From Gordonia sp. UBA5067 (GTDB lineage Bacteria > Actinomycetota > Actinomycetes > Mycobacteriales > Mycobacteriaceae): a stretch of 63,912 nt of DNA. The translations under genes and the position numbers were made by a program. The stretch lies in the NCBI RefSeq assembly GCF_002414845.1, contig NZ_DIAX01000066.1, positions 1-63,912 on the forward strand. The letters run 5' to 3'. Under the pieces are notes generated by a model. It saw nothing but the letters and a program-made list of their open reading frames with translations, did no database searches and was not told the DNA's origin. This document shows, in pieces, positions 19,290-27,772 of this stretch. Numbering within the stretch: the first letter of the stretch is position 1; every line of letters begins with the position of its first letter.

Positions 19290-20033
19290 TCAGGTCAGTG
19301 CGAACTTGACGGTGACCGAGTAGGTCAGCGTCTGCTGACCCGGTTCGATGGGCACCGGCGCGGCAGCCATGGCTTCGGGGGCGCGCCGGAGCGTCGGACC
19401 GGGCGAGTCGACGGTGTTGGTTTCGGTGATGACCAGTGCTTTGCCGAGCTTGTCGCCGGCCAGCCGGGCATACTGATCGGCGCGGGCCCGGGCGTCGGCG
19501 AACGCCGCATCGCGTGCGTTGCGCATCAGCGCCGAATCGTCGTCGATCGCGAAGCTCACGCCCGACAAGCGCGTGCTGTTGCCGCCGGCGGTCACGGCGT
19601 CACCGAGCACCTTCGACGCCTTGCCGAGGTCGCGCACCTTGATGGACACGGTGTTGGTGGCCTCATATCCGCTGATGGTCGAGGTGCCGCCCGCCGCGCC
19701 GGGCGAGGAGTACCGCGGATTGATCGACACCTGCTGGGTCTGGATGTCTTTGCGGTCCACGCCCGCCGAGACGGCGGCGTCGGTGATCTTGCTGATCGTC
19801 GCCGATGAGTCGTTGATGGCGGCGGACACGTCGGCGGCTTGCGTCTCGACGCCGATGGTGGCGCTCAGCGTGTCGGGCACGCCGGTGACCTTGCCGCTTC
19901 CGACGACGGTGACCGAGCGGGCCTGGTCCACCGGGGTCGACCCGGCCGAGCAGCCCGCGAGCAGCGCTGCGGCGGCGCCGAGGGCGGCGACGACGGCGGT
20001 GACGCGCAGGACGGTCGGTGTCTGAACCACCAC
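19290..20033 (-). CDS. SIMPL-domain (DUF541) lipoprotein
   Basis: 247 aa. The N-terminal signal peptide ends in a lipobox LLAGC (Cys near residue 28), so the protein is likely lipid-anchored outside the membrane. The rest is the SIMPL fold: SVTVVGSGKVTGVPDTLSATIGVETQA at the start and a C-terminal LTYSVTVKFAL strand. SIMPL proteins are periplasmic or envelope proteins of unclear, possibly stress-related, function. Confidence 0.85.
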   Translation of the reverse strand: MVVQTPTVLRVTAVVAALGAAAALLAGCSAGSTPVDQARSVTVVGSGKVTGVPDTLSATIGVETQAADVSAAINDSSATISKITDAAVSAGVDRKDIQTQQVSINPRYSSPGAAGGTSTISGYEATNTVSIKVRDLGKASKVLGDAVTAGGNSTRLSGVSFAIDDDSALMRNARDAAFADARARADQYARLAGDKLGKALVITETNTVDSPGPTLRRAPEAMAAAPVPIEPGQQTLTYSVTVKFALT

Positions 20034-20036
20034 GCG

Positions 20037-20447
20037 CTACCGGGTGACCGAGTCGGCGAGGCGATCGGTGATCGCCGTGACCACGATGCCGACCAGGGAG
20101 ACGATGATCGCGGCCCAGATCGCCGACCACCAGAAGCTCTCGACGATGAGACCCCAATGGGTGACATGCCGGGTGAACCAGGACACCAGCCACAGCATGA
20201 GTGCGTTGACCACGACGTGGAACAGGCCGAGGGTGAGGATGTAGAAGGGGATCGACAAGATCTGGACGACCGGCTTGATCAATGCGTTGATGACACCGAA
20301 GATCACCGCGACGAGCAGGACGATGCCGACCTGCTGCCACCGCTGGCCGGCCTCGCCCCACACGAAGTACATGCTGTCGGGAACCAGGAGGGTCGCCAGC
20401 CACAGGGTCAGACCGGTGGTCGCGGTGCGCCAGAGAAAAGGGATCAT
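20037..20447 (-). CDS. Phage-holin-4-superfamily membrane protein (YvlD-like)
   Basis: 136 aa with four hydrophobic segments. FGVINALIKPVVQILSIPF and TLGLFHVVVNALMLWL are characteristic of the holin-4/YvlD family, small chromosomal membrane proteins rather than prophage lysis genes. The ATG at 20447 (MIPFLWRT) is chosen because the 26 extra residues of the longer frame are non-hydrophobic. It is divergent from the large operon starting at 20564. Confidence 0.85.
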   Translation of the reverse strand: MIPFLWRTATTGLTLWLATLLVPDSMYFVWGEAGQRWQQVGIVLLVAVIFGVINALIKPVVQILSIPFYILTLGLFHVVVNALMLWLVSWFTRHVTHWGLIVESFWWSAIWAAIIVSLVGIVVTAITDRLADSVTR

Positions 20448-20563
20448 GGCCCGATCCTGCCAGAATCCGGACGCATCGGTGGCGCAAATCCGGTGGCCAC
20501 CGGGCGACGCGGCGGATCCGCTCATTCGTCCGGGTCACCCAGATGTCCGGCCCATGTGAAAGC

Positions 20564-21187
20564 ATGTCAACCGTGTCATCGTTCAATCCGTTTGGCCCGG
20601 GCAACGATCCGAGGCAGTCGCCGCCGCCCGGGCCGATGCCGGGGGGTTCGCCCAACAGCGGTGGCCGGCCGGGCAATCCGGGGGCCTACCAACAGCCCGT
20701 GCCCCCGCCGCAGCACGGACAGTCCGGGCCGGGCGATCGGCGACAATGGTCGCCCCCGGCGGCCGGACAACCGCAGAGCCCGGGCCGACACGAGGTTGGC
20801 GGGCAGTTCGGTGCCGGCGCCGGCCAATACGGTCCCGCAGCGACCGGGTTCAATGATCCGCAGGTCCCGGCCGTCGCCAGTTCGATCACCATGTCCGCCC
20901 CGCCGAACGGGCTCCTGATTGTCGCCGCGGCGTGTGCCGGCGCCGGCGGCCTGATCGGCGCCCTCGGATGGGGCCGGTGGTGGTCCCTGTTGGGGTGGCT
21001 CTTGGCAGGGCCGATCGCCATCTGGCTGGTGGCCAGGTTTGTCGCGGTCGACACCGAGCGGAAGACGGCGACGGTATATTCGCGACCCGGTTCGACGGGC
21101 GTGTTGTGGGCGGTGGCGATCGTGCTGACCGTCCTCGGGATCGCGGTGACCGCCCTGGCCGTCGGGTTCTGGATCGGGCGGTTGTGA
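20564..21187 (+). CDS. Proline/glycine-rich membrane protein, first gene of the vWA/tubulin/GTPase operon
   Basis: 207 aa. The first 105 residues are a disordered Pro/Gly/Gln-rich tail starting SSFNPFGPGNDP; after it come about three hydrophobic segments (LLIVAAACAGAGGLIGALG, SLLGWLLAGPIAIWLVARF and a C-terminal AVAIVLTVLGIAVTALAVGF). No enzyme motif. An ATG at 20543 is an alternative start. Its stop overlaps the next start (TGATG). No convincing promoter was seen in the 116-base divergent spacer 20448-20563. Likely a membrane partner of the vWA protein; the NPF motif recurs in other products of the operon. Confidence 0.75.
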   Translation: MSTVSSFNPFGPGNDPRQSPPPGPMPGGSPNSGGRPGNPGAYQQPVPPPQHGQSGPGDRRQWSPPAAGQPQSPGRHEVGGQFGAGAGQYGPAATGFNDPQVPAVASSITMSAPPNGLLIVAAACAGAGGLIGALGWGRWWSLLGWLLAGPIAIWLVARFVAVDTERKTATVYSRPGSTGVLWAVAIVLTVLGIAVTALAVGFWIGRL

Positions 21188-24012
21188 TGGCCGGGGGAGG
21201 AGTTGTCGTGGTGCGGTCAACCGTGGCGCGCTGGTGTGCCGCGCTCGCACTGGCGGTGCTGTTCGCGCCACTTGGGCTACTCGTCGGTGCGGCGGCCCAC
21301 GCCGAGCCCGCCGACGCCGCCGTCTCGAGGTTCGCCTCGTGTGTGGCCGGCCAGAAGAGCGGACAGGTGTTGTTCCTCATCGACGAGTCGCTGAGCCTGC
21401 AGAAGTCCGACCCGAAGGCGGCCCGGGTCGCCGCGGCGAAAGAGCTGGCCCGCCAATTGCAGCTGGCCTCCGATCGCGACGCGGCCCAGCTCGACGTATC
21501 GATCGCCGCCTTCTCCGACAGCTACCGGGTGATCACCGACTGGACCGCCCTGGGCAACGATTCCATGGGTGCGGTCACCGACGGACTCGCCAAGCTCGAG
21601 ACCAGCAATACCGGCCGCGACACCGACTATGCGACCGCGCTGACCAGCGCGGCCGCCTCGCTGGCCGCCAAGCGCAAGCCCAACGCGGCGCCCGGTTGCC
21701 AGATGATCGTGTGGTTCACCGACGGCGCCCTCGATTTCGACTACCAGAACCGCGGCCAGGTCGACAAAGAGTTCGCACCCGGCCAGCAGCTCAACAGCCC
21801 GGCCGACCGCGATGCGATGAAGAAGGCCGCCGAATCGAGCATCTGCCGCCCGGGTGGTGTCGCCGACCAACTGCGCTCGTCGGGAGTGATCACCGTCGCG
21901 ATCGGTCTGGACGCCCAGTCTCGTGCCGCCGACTTCAACCTTCTGCAGGCCATCGCCACCGGCGCGGCACCCGGCGGGCGGACCTGCGGAACGGTCACCG
22001 AACCAGTGCCCGGCGCGTTCTACCGGGTGACCGACATGGATGGTCTCCTGCGCGCGTTCGCCCTGATCGGCGGCGGGGCCGGCATCGAAACGAAGCGTGG
22101 CGCATGTGCGCGCAACCGCGTGTGCGAGGACGCCAAGCACCGGTTCGTCCTCGACAAGTCGGTGTCGAGCGTCAGCATCTTCGCCGATGCGACCACCCCC
22201 GGTCTCACCCCGGTCATCGTCGCCCCCGACGGCAGCGAGCATCGCCTGGATGCCGGTAAACCCGGCAAAATCGATGTGGGCGGTGCGGCCATCACCTATT
22301 CATCGCCGAGCGACAAATCGGTGTCGATCGAGATGTCGAGTACCGACGCCGCGAAATGGCGCGGCGTGTGGGCGCTGGTCTTCGTCTCGCCCGAAGCTTC
22401 GGTCAGCGCGCAAACCCAGTCGAATATCCGCATCTACGGCGACCTCGCGCCGGCCTGGCCCGGCAACGGCAACACCAAGCTGCGCAGCGGTGACAAAGCG
22501 GCGCCCTTCTTCTTCGTGGTCACGAACAAGAAAGGCCAGACGGTTGCCGTGGAGGATCTGCCGGGCACCGTTTCCTTCAGCGCAGAGCTGGTGACTCGCG
22601 CCGGTAGGACGATTCCGGTCGCCGCGGATGTGCCGAAGAACAAGCTGACGCAGAAGCGGACGGCTGATCTTGCGGGGGTGGCGCCGGGCGCGGCGACGCT
22701 GCACATGACGCTCGCGGTTACCACGGCGCCGGCGCGCGACGCGAAGGGCAAACTCGTTGCCGGCACCCCCCTCGTTCCCAAGGGCGTAGACCTGCCGGTG
22801 ACGATCAACCCGCCGGCCGGCTATCCGCAGGTGCCCGCGCGCGTCGACTTCGGTACTGTGACCGGCGCCGGCGAGGCCTCGGCACCGCTACCGGTGGACG
22901 GTTCGGGCTGCGTGTGGGTCGCCCCGCAGGGGGCGACGAAGGTACAGGCGGCACCGAGCGGCGCCGATGGGCTCACGGTCACCTCGACCGCCACGAGCCG
23001 CGAGAACTGCGTCAAGTCGGCCGGCGATGGCACGACGACGTCGCTTCCGCTGACCCTGCACGTGCCGAACCAGGCGCGGGGCACCGCGAGCGGCACGGTG
23101 ACCGTGATGGTCGCCAAAGCCGACGGAGCGGGCCAACCGCAGGCGATGGACGTGCAGTTCAGTGCGATCCTCGCCAAGAAGCAGGACACGGCCAACACTA
23201 TTCTGGGCGTCTTGGCGGCACTGCTCCTCGGTCCCCTCGTGCCGCTCGGTCTGGCTTACCTCGCGAAGTGGTGGACCGCTCGCATTCCCGCGCGTTCGCT
23301 GCGTGCCGAGGCCATCGCGGTAACCGTCAGCGGGTCGTCGATCCTGCGTGCGGGGGAGCCCTTCGCCTTCCGCGACAACGACTTCGTCCGGATGGTGCCC
23401 GGCACGGCGAGACCGTCGCGCCACCTCGACCTGGGGCCGGGGGGAGTGCTCGACACCCGAGTGGGCCGATCACCGTTCGGCACTGGTTTCGTCGTGGCCA
23501 GTGCGCCGGGAATGGTCGGTGCCGCCGGGAAGACCGGGGACACCTTCGGTCCGGCGCCGGACGCGAAGCTGCCGCTGAACGTTCACAACCGGTGGTTTGT
23601 CCTGCACAACCCGAGCGGCAGTCCGGACCAGGCGACCGTGGTGGTGCTCGTCGGCGACGACGCCGGCCGCGCCACGGTGGAGCGGTTCGCCGAGGAGATC
23701 ACCGAGTCCCTGGGCGCCGTGCTCGCCACGCTGCGCCAGCAGGCCGGGGCCGCGGCGGCCACCTCGGATCCGGCCGACCCGTTCGGCGGCGCAGGCGGCT
23801 ACGGCGGCCGGGCCGACCCGTTCTCAGCCGGACCCCCGGCACCCGGCCCGGGCTCGTTCGGCCCCCCGCGGCACACCGGTCCGGCCCCCCGCGGTCCGGC
23901 CCCCAGTTCTCCGGGGCACGGCGGACCACCCCCGGGTGGTCCAGCAGCGGGTGGTCCAGCACCCGGCTGGGCAGGACCCCCGCCCAGGGACTACAACCCG
24001 TTCCAAAACTGA
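21187..24012 (+). CDS. Secreted-domain vWA protein with transmembrane helix and Pro-rich cytoplasmic tail
   Basis: 941 aa. A signal peptide (about residues 1-38, ending AAAHAEPA) is followed by a von Willebrand factor A domain with intact MIDAS start DESLS (Asp66, Ser68, Ser70) and a FTDG loop. Beta-rich extracellular regions follow to about residue 660, then one transmembrane helix (about 668-692), a cytoplasmic domain and a Pro/Gly-rich tail with ADPFGG, ADPFSAG and C-terminal NPFQN. The best RBS, GGGGGAGGAG at 21192-21201, favours GTG at 21208 as start; ATG at 21187 overlaps the previous stop. The topology suggests a receptor binding a ligand outside by the metal site and signalling inside. 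Confidence 0.82.
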   Translation: MAGGGVVVVRSTVARWCAALALAVLFAPLGLLVGAAAHAEPADAAVSRFASCVAGQKSGQVLFLIDESLSLQKSDPKAARVAAAKELARQLQLASDRDAAQLDVSIAAFSDSYRVITDWTALGNDSMGAVTDGLAKLETSNTGRDTDYATALTSAAASLAAKRKPNAAPGCQMIVWFTDGALDFDYQNRGQVDKEFAPGQQLNSPADRDAMKKAAESSICRPGGVADQLRSSGVITVAIGLDAQSRAADFNLLQAIATGAAPGGRTCGTVTEPVPGAFYRVTDMDGLLRAFALIGGGAGIETKRGACARNRVCEDAKHRFVLDKSVSSVSIFADATTPGLTPVIVAPDGSEHRLDAGKPGKIDVGGAAITYSSPSDKSVSIEMSSTDAAKWRGVWALVFVSPEASVSAQTQSNIRIYGDLAPAWPGNGNTKLRSGDKAAPFFFVVTNKKGQTVAVEDLPGTVSFSAELVTRAGRTIPVAADVPKNKLTQKRTADLAGVAPGAATLHMTLAVTTAPARDAKGKLVAGTPLVPKGVDLPVTINPPAGYPQVPARVDFGTVTGAGEASAPLPVDGSGCVWVAPQGATKVQAAPSGADGLTVTSTATSRENCVKSAGDGTTTSLPLTLHVPNQARGTASGTVTVMVAKADGAGQPQAMDVQFSAILAKKQDTANTILGVLAALLLGPLVPLGLAYLAKWWTARIPARSLRAEAIAVTVSGSSILRAGEPFAFRDNDFVRMVPGTARPSRHLDLGPGGVLDTRVGRSPFGTGFVVASAPGMVGAAGKTGDTFGPAPDAKLPLNVHNRWFVLHNPSGSPDQATVVVLVGDDAGRATVERFAEEITESLGAVLATLRQQAGAAAATSDPADPFGGAGGYGGRADPFSAGPPAPGPGSFGPPRHTGPAPRGPAPSSPGHGGPPPGGPAAGGPAPGWAGPPPRDYNPFQN

Positions 24013-24017
24013 GTGTC

Positions 24018-24031
24018 GAATCGATCGATTC
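24018..24031. promoter_or_regulatory. Perfect 14-bp palindrome before the tubulin-like gene
   Basis: GAATCGATCGATTC reads the same on both strands. It occupies the 40-base spacer 24013-24052, the largest gap in an operon whose other genes overlap or nearly touch. The RBS AGAGGA follows it. It could be an operator, an internal processing hairpin or chance. Confidence 0.4.
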
Positions 24032-24052
24032 CGTGAAGAGGATTGAACACAG

Positions 24053-27000
24053 ATGAAGCGTTTTCTGGTGGTCGGCTGCGGTGGTTCCGGTGGAGCCGCC
24101 CTGGCGTACATGATGGATCAGCTGGAGTCCGATCTCCGGTCCCACGGCATCAACAAGCTGCCCGCCGGCTGGCAATTCGTCCACCTGGACGTGCCGACTT
24201 CGCCGTCGCCGGTCGCCGGCGTCGGCACGGTGCCCGACCACGGTGGCCAATACGTGGGCACCGGCCCGGAAAGCGACGGGTACAAGATCCTCGACAACGC
24301 GCTGTCGCAGCGGCTGGCGGCGAACAACGCGCTCGACACCATCGCCACCTGGGCCCCGCGTGAACCCGAGCAGGTCTACACCCCCCTGTCAACGGGTGCC
24401 GGGCAGTATCGCGCACTCGGCCGAATGATCACCCTGAGTCGCGTCGACACCGTGCGCAAGGCACTGCAGCGGTCGTGGGACACCCTGTTCGCCAATTCGA
24501 CCGACTCGGAGATGCGGTCGTTGCGGATCCCCGGCGCGGGTAAGTACAACTCGAACGACCAGCCGATCGTGCTCGTCGTCTCATCGATGGCCGGGGGTGC
24601 GGGCGCTTCGATGGCGCTCGACATCTGCCGCACCCTCACGCTCGTGCAGGGTGTCGACCCGCGCCTGATGGGCGTTTTCATGGTGACTCCCGACATCTTC
24701 GAATCGCTCGACGATTCTGCCGTCACCGGCACCCGGGCCAATGCGCTGGCAATGCTCGGGGAGATCGTTGCCAGTCAGACCGGATCGGCGCGCGAGACCG
24801 ATGTCGACCTGCTGCGGGCCCTCGGCCACGAGAACGGCGAGGGTGAGCGGATCCCGTTCGCCCGAGTCTTCCCGGTCGGGCGCTACGTGGGCGCCCAGCG
24901 GACCGTCTTCGGCGACGGAACACCCGGCGCGGTGTACCGCGGACTCGGTCGCGGGCTGGCCGGACTAGTCCTGTCGGGGACCGCCACCCAGCAGTTCATC
25001 GAATGGGACCTGACCAACCAGGCCGGCGACCAGGGCTCGCTGGAGTTCCTCGGCTGGGGCAACAAGCAGTGGAACAACATCCCGTGGGGATCATTCGGCT
25101 ATGCCAGCCTATCCATGGGCCGTGACCGCTACGCCGAGTACTCGGCGCAGCGGTTGGCGCGCAGCAGCGTCGACAAGCTGCTGCACGGCCACGTCCAGCC
25201 GGGCAACGACAGCTCCGACGAGGAGCAGGTCAACGCAATCCTGGATAACCAGTGGAGCAACATCTGCCACTCGCTGGGCCTGCCCGACGTGGTTGACGGA
25301 TCGGCGAACGTGGTGGCGCCGTGGCTCACCCACACCGTCTTGCCGGGAGACCAGGTGGCGGCGCAGGCGCGCGGGGTGGTCAACTCCTATGTGCGGCCGA
25401 TGATCGACCAGACCCCCGGCATCAACGGCGAGCAGTGGGCCGCGCGCGTCTCGCAGGTGCTCGTCGAGCAGCGCCACAGCCTCGCCGAAGGAGCCAACGG
25501 CGCCGCCTATCACGACGCCTTCGTCTGGCATCAGAACTTCGTCGCCCACCTCGAACAGGCCGCCACCCGCGCGCTGGCCACGCAGGGCCTGCCGTACGCG
25601 ACGGGGCTGGTCAAGCGGGTCGCCCGGCTGCTCGAGGACGTGCTGATGCCGTCCTTGCACGACCTGTCGAAGTACGGGCCCGCCGATATCGCCGACCTGC
25701 CGGGTGAGACCAAGGCGACGCTGGCGGCGCTGTCGGGCACGATCACCAATCCGGCGGCCATCGCCGACGAGGTGTTCGCCGGGTCGGGGCGCACCGTCGA
25801 GCGCCAGGTCTACGCCGCGCTGGCCCATCACGTCGCCAACGCGAGCGGGGCGATGATCACCGAGGTCGTCGACCCGCTGATCGATGCCCTCAACGAGGCG
25901 CAGACGCTGCTGCGCCAGGCGGCCGGCGCGAACCGGCAGCAGGTCGGCCTGGCTCAGTTGCAGACCGACGAATACGCCGCCTGGCCCGCCGACACCGACG
26001 AACTCGTGGCCGAACGGTTCTCCGAGGCGGACAACGAAGTGATGCTGACCCGGTCGGCAGAGTTCAAGCAGCGCTACGAGATCGACCTGCCCGCATCGGT
26101 CGGCGCCACCAGCACCGACCCGCGACTGCTCGGCGAGGGAATCTCGCGCGCCGCCGGTCACGTCGTCACCGGGTACTGGCACACCCTCGACGGCAGCAGG
26201 TCGCCAGCCGAGGAGCAGGCGGTGGTCGAGCGCACCACGACGTGGGTGTCGCGGGCCTTCCCACGCCATCCGGAGACCGGTGACGGCCTGATCGCGCAGC
26301 GCGCCAGCTACGACGTCCACCTGCGCCCGGCCGAGTTGCTGAGCCGGGCCCGGCGCTTCGTGGCGCGCAGCGGTGAGTCGTTCCACCGGTTCTGCTCGGT
26401 GTCGCTGCGCGAGTACGTGGAGGGGGCGGATGCTCCAGAATCCGAGCGCTTCGCGCGTCGCACCGATCTGGAGTTGCGCTTCATCGAGGCCGTCAACCTG
26501 GCCCGGCCGCTGGCCAGTGTCAACGAGAACGCGATGCAAGCCATCCACGGCGTCGCGGAAATGGTCTATCGCTACAAGTTTTCGGCGATACCGTTCCTCG
26601 GGCTGCCCGTCGCCGAGGATCTGAAGACCAGCCTGGGCGCGACGGCGCGGGTGGACAAGAAGAGTGCCGACGCGGTCGGCAATGCGCTCACCGACGAGGC
26701 GCGGATCAAGCGCATCGACATCTTCGGCTCCTACCCGAACTATTCGCCGCTGGCCTATGAGGCCGTGATCGAGCCGGCAGCGCGCCAGTGGCTGGCGTCG
26801 TCCCCCGGGCAGCGCAAGGCGTTCTGGACGATGCGCCGGGCCCGGCCGCTGGAGGCGAGCCTGCCGATGCACGAGAACGAGCGCCGGACGATGGTGGCCG
26901 GGTGGGTCCTGGGCCAGGCGATCGGCTTCATCCAGGTACCGCCGCCGCCGTTCGCCGACGCGGTGCATGTCTGGGATACGGACTCGCGCCGGTGGTTGGC

Positions 27001-27772
27001 GTTCCCGAATCCGCTGTTGACGCCACAGTCGGAGTTCCTCGCCGACTACGACTGGCTCCCCGCGGTGCTGGAGTCGGTGCTCTTGGCGATCGCGCAGAGC
27101 CACAAGCCGCCGGCGATGTCGTCGATGGCGCCCTACCGCGCGCTTCGGCACATCTATGACGCCGGTGCGGAGAACCCGTCGTCCGGACTGGACCAGCGCC
27201 AGCTCGCTGCGACCGTCAACATGGCCAATTGGTTGCGCACCGGGGAGTCCGGGACGGGGGTCGCCTCGGCCATTCCCGATTCCGGTCCGGGGATGCCGAT
27301 TCGCGATCGAGCCGAGAAACTGCGGGCCTACTTCGCCTACCAGCACGAATTCGTATCGAAGAACTACATGGAGCCGGGGCAGGGCGCGACGCCGGGACAT
27401 GCCGGCGCCGAGGGGACCGGGGTCTTCGCCCGGATCACCGTGCGGCAGCAGGCGTCGAAGACGCCCATCTATCGGGATATCGCACCGGACGTCTTCTGGG
27501 CGACCGGCGAGTTGCTGGGTTTGCTGGAGGCCGCGGTCGTGCTGGCCGAACAGGGATCGCCGGCGCCGGCGCCGGCGCCGCACTTCCAGTCCGGGGAGAC
27601 CTTCGCGGTTCCATCCATGGACCCCGCGGCGGCTATCGCGGCTGATCCGCTTGTTCCAGGCCCCGGGTTCGATCCGCCCGGTGCGCCCGGTGCGCCCGGT
27701 GCGCCCGGTGCGTTCGGCGGGGCGAATCCGTTCGGTGGGCCGGAGTCGCCGCGGCAGCCCGGCGGATTCTGA
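24053..27772 (+). CDS. Giant tubulin/FtsZ-like protein (Tubulin_2 type)
   Basis: 1239 aa. The N-terminus has a nucleotide-binding GCGGSGG loop (residues 8-14) as in tubulin/FtsZ Rossmann folds, and SSMAGGAGAS (GGAGAS at 181-186) stands where the tubulin signature GGGTG(S/T)G is expected, so a degenerate GTP-binding tubulin-like domain is inferred over the first 400 or so residues. The rest is long, mainly helical and unrecognised. The C-terminus is a collagen-like PGA repeat with GANPFGGPESP. It is cytoplasmic: no signal or TM seen. Actinobacterial proteins of this type accompany vWA/GTPase systems. Whether it polymerises cannot be told from sequence. TGATG overlap with the next gene. Confidence 0.75.
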   Translation: MKRFLVVGCGGSGGAALAYMMDQLESDLRSHGINKLPAGWQFVHLDVPTSPSPVAGVGTVPDHGGQYVGTGPESDGYKILDNALSQRLAANNALDTIATWAPREPEQVYTPLSTGAGQYRALGRMITLSRVDTVRKALQRSWDTLFANSTDSEMRSLRIPGAGKYNSNDQPIVLVVSSMAGGAGASMALDICRTLTLVQGVDPRLMGVFMVTPDIFESLDDSAVTGTRANALAMLGEIVASQTGSARETDVDLLRALGHENGEGERIPFARVFPVGRYVGAQRTVFGDGTPGAVYRGLGRGLAGLVLSGTATQQFIEWDLTNQAGDQGSLEFLGWGNKQWNNIPWGSFGYASLSMGRDRYAEYSAQRLARSSVDKLLHGHVQPGNDSSDEEQVNAILDNQWSNICHSLGLPDVVDGSANVVAPWLTHTVLPGDQVAAQARGVVNSYVRPMIDQTPGINGEQWAARVSQVLVEQRHSLAEGANGAAYHDAFVWHQNFVAHLEQAATRALATQGLPYATGLVKRVARLLEDVLMPSLHDLSKYGPADIADLPGETKATLAALSGTITNPAAIADEVFAGSGRTVERQVYAALAHHVANASGAMITEVVDPLIDALNEAQTLLRQAAGANRQQVGLAQLQTDEYAAWPADTDELVAERFSEADNEVMLTRSAEFKQRYEIDLPASVGATSTDPRLLGEGISRAAGHVVTGYWHTLDGSRSPAEEQAVVERTTTWVSRAFPRHPETGDGLIAQRASYDVHLRPAELLSRARRFVARSGESFHRFCSVSLREYVEGADAPESERFARRTDLELRFIEAVNLARPLASVNENAMQAIHGVAEMVYRYKFSAIPFLGLPVAEDLKTSLGATARVDKKSADAVGNALTDEARIKRIDIFGSYPNYSPLAYEAVIEPAARQWLASSPGQRKAFWTMRRARPLEASLPMHENERRTMVAGWVLGQAIGFIQVPPPPFADAVHVWDTDSRRWLAFPNPLLTPQSEFLADYDWLPAVLESVLLAIAQSHKPPAMSSMAPYRALRHIYDAGAENPSSGLDQRQLAATVNMANWLRTGESGTGVASAIPDSGPGMPIRDRAEKLRAYFAYQHEFVSKNYMEPGQGATPGHAGAEGTGVFARITVRQQASKTPIYRDIAPDVFWATGELLGLLEAAVVLAEQGSPAPAPAPHFQSGETFAVPSMDPAAAIAADPLVPGPGFDPPGAPGAPGAPGAFGGANPFGGPESPRQPGGF
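27676..27711 (+). repeat. Four 9-bp tandem repeats in the tubulin-like gene
   Basis: GCCCGGTGC repeated four times exactly, in frame, encoding a PGA collagen-like tripeptide run near the C-terminus. Copy number is likely to vary between strains by slippage without changing frame. Confidence 0.9.

Noticed and set aside
20448..20563. Prophage or mobile-element border next to the holin-like gene
   Set aside because: The holin-4 protein belongs to a chromosomal membrane family; no integrase, direct-repeat attachment site, tRNA or other phage gene is nearby.
25109..27583. An 824-codon open frame on the minus strand opposite the tubulin-like gene
   Set aside because: Arg/Gly/His-rich translation with no domain, fully antisense to a well-supported gene; typical of GC-rich codon bias.
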